Positions 12,276 through 25,946 of a stretch of DNA of 64,000 nt are shown one piece after another (positions within the stretch are counted from its first letter, which is position 1; every line of letters starts with the position of its first letter). The notes under the pieces were generated by a model. The model had not been told where the DNA came from and made no database searches. It was given only the letters and a program-made list of their open reading frames with translations. The stretch spans positions 811,581-875,580 of the forward strand of contig KB445792.1 in assembly GCA_000320605.2 (NCBI GenBank). Reading direction: 5' to 3'. The DNA comes from Gelatoporia subvermispora B. Its lineage: Eukaryota > Basidiomycota > Agaricomycetes > Polyporales > Gelatoporiaceae. The translations under genes and the position numbers were made by a program.

Positions 12276-14713
12276 ATGAAGCTTGGAATTGGTAAAGCCC
12301 TTGGTATCGCCACCGCGCTGGGCGCCGCGGCAGGGCAAGCACAATGTCCGGACTTCACGACGTTTGCGCAGGTGTGTCTGTGAATGCTCCTGAGAAGACC
12401 GGGGTATTGACAGGCCTATGTACAGAGTCCTCAGGGTACCCCTTCTACGGGAGTACTTGGGCTACCATTCATGCGCCCGGATCCTGCATGCCGCACGTTC
12501 AATAGCTCGGCTGTGGAGGTACCAGTCGTTATTTATGACACGAACGGTGGAGTTGATTGTCGTAGCAAGTTATAGACGACATGAAATCCCGCTTGAAAGA
12601 CCCAGACCTCGCTCGTCTCTTTGAGAACACCTTTCCAAACACATTAGGTATGGGGCATTGTGCTACGACGTGTACCAAACCCGAAATGATTCGACGCTGT
12701 AGATACCACGGTGAAATATTTCAATGCTGTGAGTCATGACCGCGTGGTATGCATCACTGTATACTTACCACATCGATTTCAACAGACCGAAAACTTGGCA
12801 TTTATTATCACCGGGGTGAGTGAGGAGCATTATCAAAGTGAGGTAGCAGTCATTGATTTCATATGCAGGACATCACGTATGTACTCGCTTCATATTCCAG
12901 GTGCCTACGTGTATGACCATACACGCCTCAGTGCACAGTGGCTGAGGGATACTGGGAATCAGGTTGGTTTTCTCTGCCTTGCGTCTCCTCCGTGCTCATT
13001 GGCATCGCAGTTTGCGCAATACCACTCGCTCCTTGCTTCAGACAAGGAACTTGCCACGTTAGTTAAGGCCGTCATCAACAACGAAGCCCGCTACGTCTCG
13101 CAATATCCCTATTGTGGTGCTTTCCAACCTCCGCCAGAGAGCGGACTGGCACCAACTGTGAATGACTATGCTCTACTAGTGACTGTCAATCCGTGAGCAC
13201 TCGATCTCATCATAATCGCTCTGATATTTCGCTGACAGTGCTTCATCTGCAGACCAGTCGACAATCAAACTGTCTTCGAGTGCAAAGTGAACGGCAACAT
13301 CTCTGAGATGCTCAAGTGACTAACCATCCCGCAGTATGAATTGGATTCATTGTGCAGCTTCCTAAAACTGTCTAGATCGTATTACCAAGCTACGAAGGAT
13401 AGCTCGTTCATGAATGCTGAGTGTATGGTCAACCCTGTTTGCTATGCTGCGACTCTCACAGATGCGGGCTGCATAGGGTTTGATGCGATCTCACAAATCT
13501 TCAATGTTGTCTGGGAACAGTCACAGCCTACGTTCGACGCAGATTTCAACCTTATCTCGTACTACAATTGGACCGGCGAAGCCGGGTCACTCTCTCCCGC
13601 CGTAAACAACGGTGGTAATGGAGAGCCACGGGGGGGCCCAGGTCTTGTTGCCACACATCATCGCCCTTCTGATGACCTCAGTACTTTCGGTATGTCTCGG
13701 CCTTGTCGACACTATCCAAATCGAGAGCGATTTTCCGTCTAGCATTTTTGACGCCAGCAAATGCCATGTTGGTGATTGAGCTGGACAACCTAGCAAACAT
13801 CCTGGAAGACGCCGACAAAGCCAGCAACGTCAGTCAACTGGCAAGACAATATAGCAAGACCATAAGTGATGCTATATGGAACTCAACTGTACGTGATACC
13901 ACGTATTGCGGCGATAATGACTTGATCTAATAGTACCGATGTTTCGAACTATGATAGCTTGAGAACAATATTTTCGCCTATGAAACGAATGGTATGTGGC
14001 ACGGCGTCTCCTTGACCCGACTGAAACTGAACGTGCGGCTGCAGGGCTCGGAAGCCGTTATGTGATGGATGATGCGAACGTTCCGGTATGCAAAACTTTG
14101 ATGTGGCTGATGTATGCTGACTCGGGCATTGTCAGTCCCTTCTCTCGCTTCCGTACCTGGACTTCTTAGACAAGACGCATCCCGCATACGTGGCGACCCG
14201 CAAACTTCTGCTCTCCCGTCAGAATCCCTACTTCTCCCAGGGCAAGAATTTCAGCGGAATCAGGTACGTCCACAGAAGTAGAAGTAAGAACGATAAGTTC
14301 AAACTATGTCGAACAGTGGGCCCCATGTCGATGCCTGGAATCCATGGTGAGTTCACTTCACGTATCACATGGTCACGTCTGAGACTTAATGAACGACAGG
14401 CCAATGTCGCAAATATCTGCCATCTTCGGGACGGATGATGACGCAGAGATTCTTGAGTCCCTATACCTGATTGCCAATGTGCGTTTTTGTGGTTCTCTGT
14501 TGCATTTGCATATTCCAGATTACTGACGCGAGTCCGTAGAATACGGCTGGACTAGGCCTGATCCATGAGTCGGTTTCGATCTACGATGGCACTTATACGC
14601 GCCCATGGTTTGCCTGGGCAAACAGCTATTTCTCTGAGATGCTTCTTGATCTTGCAAGTCGCAAGCCTGGCCTGATATTCACAGAGAACAAGCCGTACAC
14701 GCCGGGGCAGTGA
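12276..14713 (+). CDS. Secreted GH125 exo-alpha-1,6-mannosidase
   Basis: Glycoside hydrolase family 125 enzymes release terminal alpha-1,6-linked mannose, without a metal ion. Eighteen exons join in frame: 12276-12371, 12414-12518, 12566-12647, 12703-12728, 12786-12815, 12869-12876, 12932-12962, 13011-13192, 13253-13286, 13335-13422, 13477-13689, 13743-13888, 13958-13991, 14045-14085, 14136-14263, 14317-14346, 14400-14478 and 14540-14713, giving 508 residues. The first 20 residues form a signal peptide (KALGIATALGAAAGQAQ). Family motifs are LPFMRPDPACRTFNSSAVE, GDITAQWLRDTGNQ, THHRPSDD, GPHVDAWNPWPMSQISAIFG and IHESVSIYDG. One exon is only 8 nt. The open frames look shattered because introns are so many, but no stop or frameshift remains after splicing. 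Likely role: trimming mannose from extracellular or wall glycans (inference). Confidence 0.88.
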
Positions 14714-16381
14714 TTAGGCGAGGCAGTAATCATGGGGTACAACAAGTTTTAGTTCTGTGACTATGCACCATCAGATGAATTAAGTCCTTACGAATTGGGG
14801 TTACAATGTTCTCCCCATTCTATACCTTGGATACGGCGACGTAGAAGTATTCTCGAAAAATCTGCATGATATGCTGTAGCTTGCCCGCTTTAGGTGGCAA
14901 GCGCTTATGGATATTGGAGATCCAAATCTGCGCTTACTGTAAATGTCCCTCCGGCGACTCACCAGCTCCTCGTGTCTTCATGTCTTGCTATTAATTGCCA
15001 TGCAAGCGAGGGCCAACTAGTGTCAAGCTCTCAACTCGCTCCAGAACTCTCGCTACGGAATGATAAGTATGCAAAATGAGCGATGTTAGAGCTATTGACT
15101 AGGAATGCGTCTCGGTTGCAGTTCAACGTCATTGTCTGAACGACAGCCTGCGACGCAGTAGCGTTCGCGACCAGTGAGCCTCGTGAAGCTGTTCGCACCT
15201 CGAGGACTTCCTACGAAGGCTTATAATCAGTGAGTTTTAGGTTTCATCATGCTCCTTTCTAGCATTGGGAGCATCGGGAAAGCGTTGCGCCGAGTATGTA
15301 GGTTTTTCATGGCCACAGATACAATCGTACTATGTTCCTTCATTGTGCAATGACGATGCTAAGCAATGACCGGACAGCTGTGCCTTGTCTGAGCTGCGTT
15401 TCTCGGGCAGCTACCCCCCACTTTTCTCAGCGCTTTGAGCATTGGGGATAGGCGTGCGGGTGACAAACCGGGTAACCGCCAGGTCCTGGACAAACGCAGC
15501 TGGGTGATGGTGTGTAATTTGCAAGCGGAGCACACAGCAGTCAGCACAAGCTCTTTTCCCGTGCTGTCTCAATCTGATTTACAACCCCATTGGCTGCAAA
15601 CTATTACTTCTGCATTGGCTGACTGCGATCTCACAGACGTACAAACCCGATCGTCAACTCATTTAGAGGGTTGACTATCCCGTAGTTACACCGAAGGTCC
15701 AGAAGCCTCTTGTATGTCTACTTTGTGTAAGAGGAGTCAATATGACAAGTATTCCATATCCCGAACAACACTACAAACCGACGCCGACCTAGCTACAGTC
15801 GACGACCGAGGGACCCCTAGCATACTTCTCATCGGGGATAGACATGCTTGAAGGGATATTTGCTACACCGTTTATCCTTGTCGTTCGACAGCAATTCGTG
15901 ATTCTGTATCGCTTGTCTGGCATTTGGAGTGCGCATATACGGAGGTTACAGTACTACTCTCCAATCAGGAGGTGTAGAATTCGACATTTGAGCGTCTGTT
16001 CAGGCGGCGGACGTCGCGCCTCCAACTCTCGGCGCTGTTGAGAGACGACGCAGCGACAATTCGGAATTGTCGCCTACTGTGATGTTTGAGCTATCGGCCA
16101 TGTTGATTCCATCCCCTTCGATTGGCCTAGGATGTCTGTGATACTCGGAGAACGCCGTGAGTAATGGGAGGCGGAGGGGCATGACCTCTGCGCTGCTGAA
16201 TCATACTCCCGGCGACGATGGCGCGGTCATGGTGCAAGCGTCCATTCTCGTCCAGTGCATACTCCCTCTCAGGGTACATATAACCTGCGATGCTTGGCGG
16301 ATCTACTTCGCTCATCAGCAACATATTCTCTTAGAACCGACTCAACCGTCGTAGAACTCACTCTCATCTCCAACAAGCAAC
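14714..16381. other. 1.7-kb gene-free stretch
   Basis: No coding region supported. It contains the 3' flank of the GH125 gene and the upstream region of the PAPS reductase gene. Frames of about 60-80 codons have no recognisable content. Confidence 0.45.
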
Positions 16382-17345
16382 ATGTCTAACAGATCGACCG
16401 CCTCCTCTGCCCCCAGCTTCTCCAAGCCTCTGCAGCTTCCCATCTCGGAGGAGGAGCTTAAGCGTATCAATGACTATCTCTGCAACCTCACGCCGGAAGA
16501 GATCCTTGGCTGGGCGGTAGAGCACATCCCGGGACTCTACCAGACGACAGCTTTCGGTCTAACGGGACTTGTCGCAATAGACATGCTCTCTAAGATCACA
16601 CAGAACCCGCCCCCACTCATCTTCATCGACACCTTGTACCATTTCCCGGAGACCTACGAGCTCGTGGAGGATGTCAAGGGCCGCTACGGACGTGATGTGC
16701 ATGTTTACAAACCCGAGGGATGCGCGGACGTGAAGGACTTCGAACAGAAATATGGAGAGAAGCTCTGGGAGAAAGACGAAGACACATATGATTTCGTTGT
16801 CAAGGTACGCCTCTCTCCTGCCACCCCGGAGGTCTGACTAACTCGATGACGAAAGGTTGAGCCCGCACGGCGAGCATATGAAGAACTCGGTGTCAAGGCG
16901 GTCATTACGGGGCGCCGTGCGTCCCAAGGTGCCGACCGAGCCAACCTGCAACCGCTCGAGGTCGATAGCACTGGACTTCTGAAATTGAACCCTCTCTTTG
17001 CGTGGACGTTCCCGATCGTGGAGTGGTACAGTACTGATAACAAGGTCCCCCACAACAAGCTACTCGATCAGGGCTACCGCAGCGTCGGTGACTGGCACAG
17101 TACGCAGAAGAGCGGCGAGGGTGACACGGGCGAGCGTGCCGGACGCTGGGCCGGCAAGACCGAAAAGACAGAGTGCGGTCTGCATAAGGATTTTTTCGCT
17201 ATGAAGGCCGCGGCTAAGCAGAAGGTACGTACCAACTAGGTCATTCGCGGATCGAGTAACTCATGTACCCGAGCAGCTGGAGCAGGCGTCCACCGAGTCT
17301 GCTCACGTCACTACCTCCCCGGCCGCTGTTGAGGCCAGTGCCTGA
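16382..17345 (+). CDS. MET16: Phosphoadenylyl-sulfate (PAPS) reductase
   Basis: Reduces 3'-phosphoadenylyl sulfate to sulfite with thioredoxin, in the cytosolic sulfate assimilation pathway that feeds cysteine and methionine synthesis. Exons 16382-16804, 16856-17224 and 17277-17345 give 286 residues, close to fungal homologues. Visible motifs: TTAFGLTGLVAIDML near residue 60, LIFIDTLYHFPET for nucleotide binding, VITGRRASQGADR and LKLNPLFAWTF. KTECGLH near the C-terminus carries the catalytic cysteine (residue 248). The paired CC...C cysteines of iron-sulfur APS reductases are absent, as expected for the fungal type. The last short exon codes for a Ser/Ala-rich tail. Confidence 0.95.
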
Positions 17346-18035
17346 GCAGTGACGGCCGTACAGGATGTGGTGCGTTTATGGATGTTAGACCGCGTGGTCA
17401 ATTGTGTCTGAGAGCGGGTGTACCTGATATGTTATCCTAGTTGTATTCTTGATATAGAGCTCATTATTCGGTCTCCGGAATGCTGTTCCTAGGAGTGGTG
17501 TTATCAGCCGCGCATCGTCCTACACGGTACGCCATGACGGCGCTGGAATAGTTTCAGAGCGTCTACACGAAGACGCCCATGAGAAACATTGCGCAAATTG
17601 TGACCGCTCTTCCAATTCCAGTCTCTTCAGGTCGGATTCCGGGGAACTTACCGGATCTCCAGAAGTGCTTGTCGGCATCTTGCTGGGAGACGCTTGCATG
17701 CCATGTGCCGGAGAGACGACCCTCCCTCACGAGGCCGACCGTTGGTTTCGCCGCTAGAAGCGGGGTGATCTCAGTCTGCCACGCTATATAATCCCAGATT
17801 CAGCTCAGAAATGTTTCGCTGAGCAGGGCTGAGCCCGTCGCACCCGCAAAGCTGCCTCCTCGACTTCGTTCAAGATAGCAATTCGGGCTCGGTGATAGCC
17901 ACCATGCCACGTAGATCGCACGCTGACCCCAAGTGCGTCTTTCTCGGTCTTCCCGCGACGACTGAACGTTATCCTCACGTTGTGTACCGAATGTGTATAG
18001 TACGAGCGGCAAGTCCGTTCTGAGGTACTGCCACG
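17346..18035. other. Intergenic region
   Basis: Contains the 3' flank of MET16 and the upstream region of the RNase III gene. Nothing else could be supported; a 124-codon minus-strand frame at 17805-18179 overlaps the next gene's first exon and lacks protein features. Confidence 0.5.
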
Positions 18036-19245
18036 ATGTCCTCCGCCGTTGAACGCCCTGTCGATACTAGTTTCTTCAGGGTCACTGTAGAGGATGTCCC
18101 CCCGCTTCCAGAAATACAGGATGAAGCCATCCGTACACAAATTTTTACTCATCGGAGCTTCTATGCGCGCCCCACACACCTATTCGAGGATTTGCCAGAC
18201 GATCCCAGCCCGGATAACGAGAAGTTTGTCTTAATGGCTGGTTATATATATTGCTGTATTGGACTGAGAGCTCTGGCTTAGGTTGGAACATCTGGGAGAT
18301 TCCGTGTTGAACCTAGTCGTGACGGGTCTCCTTAGGCAAGTTTATCCATGCATACGTGTCGGTGCATCTGCGGTAAGCCTGTCACTGTGCGTTATTAGTT
18401 CATGATGAACTCGTGGCTTGAACAGAAAATACGCGCTCTGGTAGTCGGCAACCACACCTTGGCGTCAATGTGAGTATCATTGAAGTCACGTAACTATAGG
18501 ATTGCACTAAATCAGTACGTTCAGTTCGGTTTTGTATCGTCTTCCTGATGGGCTTCGGATGCATCCAGCCCAAACCATGACCTTACGCGCCTCCGCTAAT
18601 ATCCAAGGTGTGTACATCGATCGAATATGTAAGTGTGAAGCTCACGGGATACAGCCGATCTCATGGAGGTGAGATTTGCACAAGTTTTCCGTTTTCAAGC
18701 AGTGCATGATGGCATCGTCATCGTAGGCTTACGTAGGAGGACTGTACGAGGATCAAGGCCTCGAAGTAGTCAAGGCCTGGCTGCACCCTCTGCTCACTCC
18801 CTATGTCCATGAAGCATACCGCATCATCCGCAAGGAGCATGGCTTAGATCCTGAGGCGCCTCCATCGGACCACAGCCCCGCAAACGACTCGCCTGCTCCT
18901 CCCAGCCCGCCTCCGAGCGGCCCTGGTATTTCTGTCTTGTCGTCGTCGTATCCGCCCCCTGCCAGGACCATCTTCAGCGTCGGCCACCTGTCTTTCTTCA
19001 ATCAGATCCTGCAGCAGCAGAACAGATCCGTGCAGTGGGATTTCTCCGGTAGCCTCGGCGAGGGCACGCGGTCCACCACGATCTGGGTGGTTAAGGCGCT
19101 GGTCGGTGACGAATGTCTCGGCAGTGGGCGTGGCAGCACGAAGAAGGCTGCTAAGAACGAGGCCGCCAAACAAGGTCTCGTGCACCTAGGTGTAGCGTAT
19201 GTAATCTCTCAGATGCGCCGTGGTATTCATGCTGATATTGGATGA
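18036..19245 (+). CDS. RNase III domain protein with dsRNA-binding domain
   Basis: Exons 18036-18223, 18282-18372, 18426-18469, 18525-18607, 18655-18668 and 18727-19245 give 312 residues. The signature helix LEHLGDSVLN follows an intron, and the second catalytic helix is QADLMEAYVGGLY. The acidic residues of both metal-binding pairs (Glu and Asp in LEHLGD; Asp and Glu in ADLME) are kept, so cleavage activity is plausible. A Pro/Ser linker follows, then a dsRBD at about residues 222-296 with the basic patch GSGRGSTKKAAKNEAAKQGL. It is shorter than yeast Rnt1 and lacks Dicer helicase or PAZ domains. Candidates are a nuclear rRNA/snRNA-processing RNase III or a mitochondrial ribosome-associated one (mL44/mL57-like); sequence alone does not decide. 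Confidence 0.82.
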
Positions 19246-19576
19246 AGCCAGCCCGAACACCTCCTTTAGGTCCAGCACATTCTCCCCAGACTGGCGCGCG
19301 ATGCGGTCGGCTGCGGCTGGCGCATACCGCGCAGGTGTGAAGAGAATGTGTATGGGTTTGATGAGTAAGGCAAGATTTCTACGGCCCCGTGTCTGAATGT
19401 GGTCCATTTTCATCGGTATCTTGATGTACTTTGCTTCGTGTACTCTTGTTGCCATATGATCTCGCCCTTTTGGTCTGTTCTGGTCATGGTATCGACGAGT
19501 TTTGGTCGTGCATACATGTTTTGTACATAGACGAAAGCAGGAACAGCAGCTGAATGGAGGATAACGATTGGACGAC

Positions 19577-20059
19577 CTAATCCTGAGAGACAGAATCTCT
19601 GAGCTTTCCTATACGATCAACGGGAGGTGCGCCCCAAACGAGGGTCTTCGTCGTTGGGTCCAACATCCGAGGGAAGTGCCGCGCAAGGATTGGCGCAAGC
19701 AGTCCCCTAGGCCGATTTGAAGTGTCTACCACCACGGCAGGCGATGACTGGATAGTCTGTATGGGCACAGTTGCACCATCTAGTGGTACCACACCAGTTG
19801 TCGCATCCTCCGCAATCCCTGCAGCCTCTGCAACCTGACTAGGTGCATTCTGCAAGCTGGACTGCCGCAGTGCACGCGCCTCTTCGTCGACGTCGGTAAA
19901 CTCGTCCTGCTTCACGGCTCCAATGGAGTACGCCCATATGCCGGCCGAGAATGCAAATAGGGTGATTCCCGTGATAGCGTTACGAACGCGGAATGGGGCT
20001 CGGGCGCGTTGCAAACCCGGAGACATGCCCTGCATGTCAAATCGGTCAAGGCTGGACAT
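19577..20059 (-). CDS. COA3: Cytochrome c oxidase assembly factor COA3
   Basis: Inner-membrane mitochondrial protein that in yeast binds newly made Cox1 and links its synthesis to complex IV assembly. Single exon, 160 residues. The core at about residues 14-58 is FRVRNAITGITLFAF, then SAGIWAYSIGAVKQDEF, TDVDEEARAL. This is the COA3/CCDC56 pattern: a basic stretch, one membrane span (about residues 28-46), then an acidic segment. The rest is a longer, variable intermembrane-space tail. It converges with the RNase III gene, 331 bp away, which contains nothing else recognisable. Confidence 0.85.
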   Translation of the reverse strand: MSSLDRFDMQGMSPGLQRARAPFRVRNAITGITLFAFSAGIWAYSIGAVKQDEFTDVDEEARALRQSSLQNAPSQVAEAAGIAEDATTGVVPLDGATVPIQTIQSSPAVVVDTSNRPRGLLAPILARHFPRMLDPTTKTLVWGAPPVDRIGKLRDSVSQD

Positions 20060-21033
20060 GCCCGGGCATTGCAGAACAACGTACGGTGTAACCGGGTCTG
20101 TAGGACTCTTCTACGACATTCTTGGGCACATAAGGCTGCTCTTGCATGGCAGTCAAACGGTCTTTGTGATGTGATGAATAAGAATGTCTGGGTGGTAGAC
20201 TACAACGAGATGTAGCGCGGAGTGAACGCGGACTACGTTCGGCCGCTTCGCATGAGCGCCTACGCGTCAAGGACAGAAATTGATTATTCACAGTGATCTT
20301 TCTCGAGCTGCGTACGCATTCACCATGATGCATGATGCTTACAGTGATTGTGCAAGTCTAATCAGATGTGCAACAGACGCATTCGTATGGAAGATGTCCC
20401 GTATACGAGATATGTATAGATTTAACACAGTACAATACACGGCTGCTGTTCTTGAAAAAGGATACATATGGTGGGAGGGTCCAAAGAAAATGCCAGCAGG
20501 CAGGTTGACCAAACAGCCCGCAGAATCATCAAAGTAGATAATAGCTTCGCGAGAGCAAGCCAGCCTATCCTTAGGCGAAGGGGGTACCTGCGGAGGTTGG
20601 AAGATGGGATGACTAAACCAAGGATCACATCACCATGGCTAACAATACTATAAGAGAGGAAAGAAACCAAACGAGTTGCAACGTTCCGTCCACGGAGACT
20701 TGTATGCAGAGTGTATAGCACCGGAGACTCCTTATCTTGTCTTCGGATGCTATGGCGCGCCGGCACTTGTAGCGACAGCAACGTTCTCGCCGAATGGAAG
20801 TTGGGGTGATTTGATGTGCGACGGGTCTTTAGCATTTGACGTGTACATGCCATTACTTGATGACGCTGCAGTCAAGGCTATCGGTGACGGGATTGCCGCA
20901 GTGGAAGTGACTCCATTCTGTGCTGTCTTGAACGGTTGCGGAGGAAGCGGTGTGGTTGCCAAGGATTCAGACACCGAGTTTGAAGCCCTGTTATGAGCGA
21001 AGAGACATGAGGCATGACTGACACGACGGGCTA
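20060..21033. other. Spacer between COA3 and PAP1 with one orphan frame
   Basis: No gene is firmly supported. A 106-codon plus-strand frame (20676-20996) encodes GCYGAPALVATATFS and a Gly/Ala/Val-rich end that look protein-like, but it begins at TTG, has no clear upstream exon and no family match that I know. It may be chance or a remnant. Confidence 0.35.
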
Positions 21034-23533
<2,500 letters not shown>

Positions 23534-23723
23534 ATTGCGGGTCGTGTCCAGTAATGTGACGATGCGACAAGAGTGACCGAGTGCGGTGGACAGGGAGAAA
23601 GCGAACGCGTTCGCAGGTCAGATGCCTGACAAACTGGAAGAGGGGATGACACTCGTCCGGCAATAGCCGAGGTACTATACTGGGTTGCCACAAAACGAGA
23701 ACACAACCACAGCAGCTCCTCTC
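23534..23723. promoter_or_regulatory. Compact divergent promoter shared by PAP1 and PET112
   Basis: Only 190 bp separate the ATG codons of two housekeeping genes read in opposite directions, so their core promoters and 5' leaders must share this segment. No clear TATA box is visible. Confidence 0.6.
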
Positions 23724-25824
23724 ATGTTGGCTCGGTTTCCTCATGCTAAAATATGTATGCTAGCCCATAGACCCCGTCTTTCTCGGCTATTGCATGCATC
23801 ACGGATAAAGGAAGACTCCAGGTGGCCTGACTGGAATGTGGTGATAGGCATTGAGGTGCATGCCCAAATCAAATCCAAGGCCAAACTATTCTCCAGTTCG
23901 TTCTCCTTGAGTCACCAAAAGATTGCCGCCATTCAACTTTAGCAAATACACCAGACACCTTGACGTCTGGCCTGCACGACCCTCCAAATACTCATGTATC
24001 TCTGTATGACGCCGCATTTCCCGGCACCTTACCTGTAAATACACACCTTTGCCCAATGTGACATCCTGGTTTGACCACGAGCTATGGTAGCATCTGAACC
24101 CGAAATGCGTGGAACTAGGTATACGTATGGCGATTGCCCTGAATTCTGAGGTCCAAAGGCGGTCGGCCTTCGACCGAAAGCACTACTTCTATGCCGATCT
24201 TCCCACCGGGTACCAAATAACACAGCAGTATGGTGTGTGCCACAACTTGCATTCAGTTGGCGCAGTAAGACTGAAATTGAGGAAGCTCCGTTTGCAAAGG
24301 GCGGCTTTCTGAAGCTGAGTAAGGAAGACATCTCCGTTCGGATCAAACAAATCCAACTGGAGCAGGTGCGAGCCTTGTATATGAGCATATGAAAGCAAAT
24401 ACTGACGGAGTTCGTTGATGTCAGGATACTGCAAAGTCTACATTTTACCCCCGGCAGCAGCATACTGCCATCGACCTCAACAGGGCCGGTACAGGACTCA
24501 TGGAGATCGTTTCCGAGCCTGACTTGCGGTCAGTCTATGATAGCCGAAGACTGCCCACATCCACCCTCGTTACTCACGGTGGCACTATAGGTCGCCGGAA
24601 GAAGCCGGCGACTACGTTAGAACCCTGCAGTCCTTGCTCCGCTGCGTAGGTTCCAGCGACGGCAATATGGAACAGGGCTCATTGCGCTGTGACGTTAACG
24701 TCTCTGTCAACCGTAGGGGTAGTGGCTTTGGCACTCGCTGTGAAATTAAAAATCTGAACAGTGTTAGGTTCATGATGATTGCAATCAGTTTGTTGTTTCC
24801 CCCAGCTTCATATTTCATGGCATTTGACTACAATGCAGCGTCCGAGGTCCGTCGGCAAATCGATATTTTGCAAAGTGGCTCCTCGGTACCACAAGAGACG
24901 CGTGGATTCGATGAAGATAGGGCGGAAACGTACTCTCTGCGTAACAAAGAGGATGCACCAGACTACAGGTACATGCCCGACCCGAATCTTCCGCCTTTAT
25001 TCCTAGAGGAAGTGCGTGCCCCCCTTAATTTCCATTTCTTCAAGTGGTGTGTATTTGATCAATATGGGAGTCAGGCTTTCGTCACAGATATTCGTCAACG
25101 TATGCCAGAATTGCCAGATGCTACTCGCATCAGGCTTCAAAGCCTTGGCCTTTCTTCTAGGGATATTGATGTCATCATGGACGTCGACTCTGGTAGAGAA
25201 GTTGGCGTCGACGGCGAACTCAGGCCTGGCGCCGTTGCATACTTTGACAGTGTTGCCTCCGGTCGAGATCCGAGGGTAGTTGTAAATTGGTACGAACCTT
25301 GCTTATTGGTCCGATCATATCTCAAACGGATACTACAATGTATTTTGATGCTATAGGATCACTCATGAACTCCTCGGACAACTGGCCTTCAGGAAAGAGA
25401 CATTCTCCGATAACCCAATGACAGTGGAGCAAATGGGCGAATTGATCGATTTGGTGCAAAGCAAGACAGTCACCGGTCAGTCTGGTTTGCGATATATGGC
25501 ACTGTCTTACGCTAACTGGTCTGGACGTTGCGCCACATCTCAGGGACTTCTGGAAAGGAAATCCTACGACACATCTTGACTACCCGCACTCTGAACATGC
25601 CTTCTCAATTGGCTGAAGAATTGAACATGCTCGCCACTAGTGACGACACTCTCCTGAAGCAGTGGTGCTCAGTAGCTATCTCCGCGCTCCCTAACGAGGT
25701 GGACAAGGTCCGGAAGGGCAATATGAACGCGATCAACCGTTTAGTTGGTCACGTCATGAAGGCTAGCAAAGGTGCAGCAAACGCTCAAGCCGTCAAGACC
25801 ATATTGACCGAGATGCTGAGTTAA
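23724..25824 (+). CDS. PET112: Mitochondrial glutamyl-tRNA(Gln) amidotransferase subunit B
   Basis: GatB subunit of the mitochondrial complex that converts Glu-tRNA(Gln) to Gln-tRNA(Gln). Exons 23724-23895, 23943-24034, 24091-24232, 24286-24365, 24425-24528, 24591-24787, 24839-25011, 25075-25289, 25357-25475 and 25544-25824 give 524 residues. A basic N-terminus ([17 protein letters not shown]) suits mitochondrial import. GatB motifs: [81 protein letters not shown] and [16 protein letters not shown]. The C-terminal part ([12 protein letters not shown] to the end) is the YqeY-like tail domain. The intron at 24788-24838 is 51 nt with no in-frame stop, so its removal rests on family alignment. 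Confidence 0.93.
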
Positions 25825-25946
25825 TTTTGTCGGCTGAGCTGTTCGTCATGACTGCTCTTATTGTTACAATTCCATGATGCTTATGCCTGCTGCACAGATA
25901 TTGTACACTGCTATTTGTTCTTCCGATGCATCGTCAAGCACAGTCG

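Noticed and set aside
13421..13461. 41-nt intron in GH125 starting gtgtat
   Set aside because: It leads to an early stop; the intron 13423-13476 keeps frame and restores the conserved Trp.
12418..14438. GH125 region looked like a pseudogene broken into many short frames
   Set aside because: Joining 18 exons at GT-AG sites restores one 508-residue protein with all family motifs and no stop.
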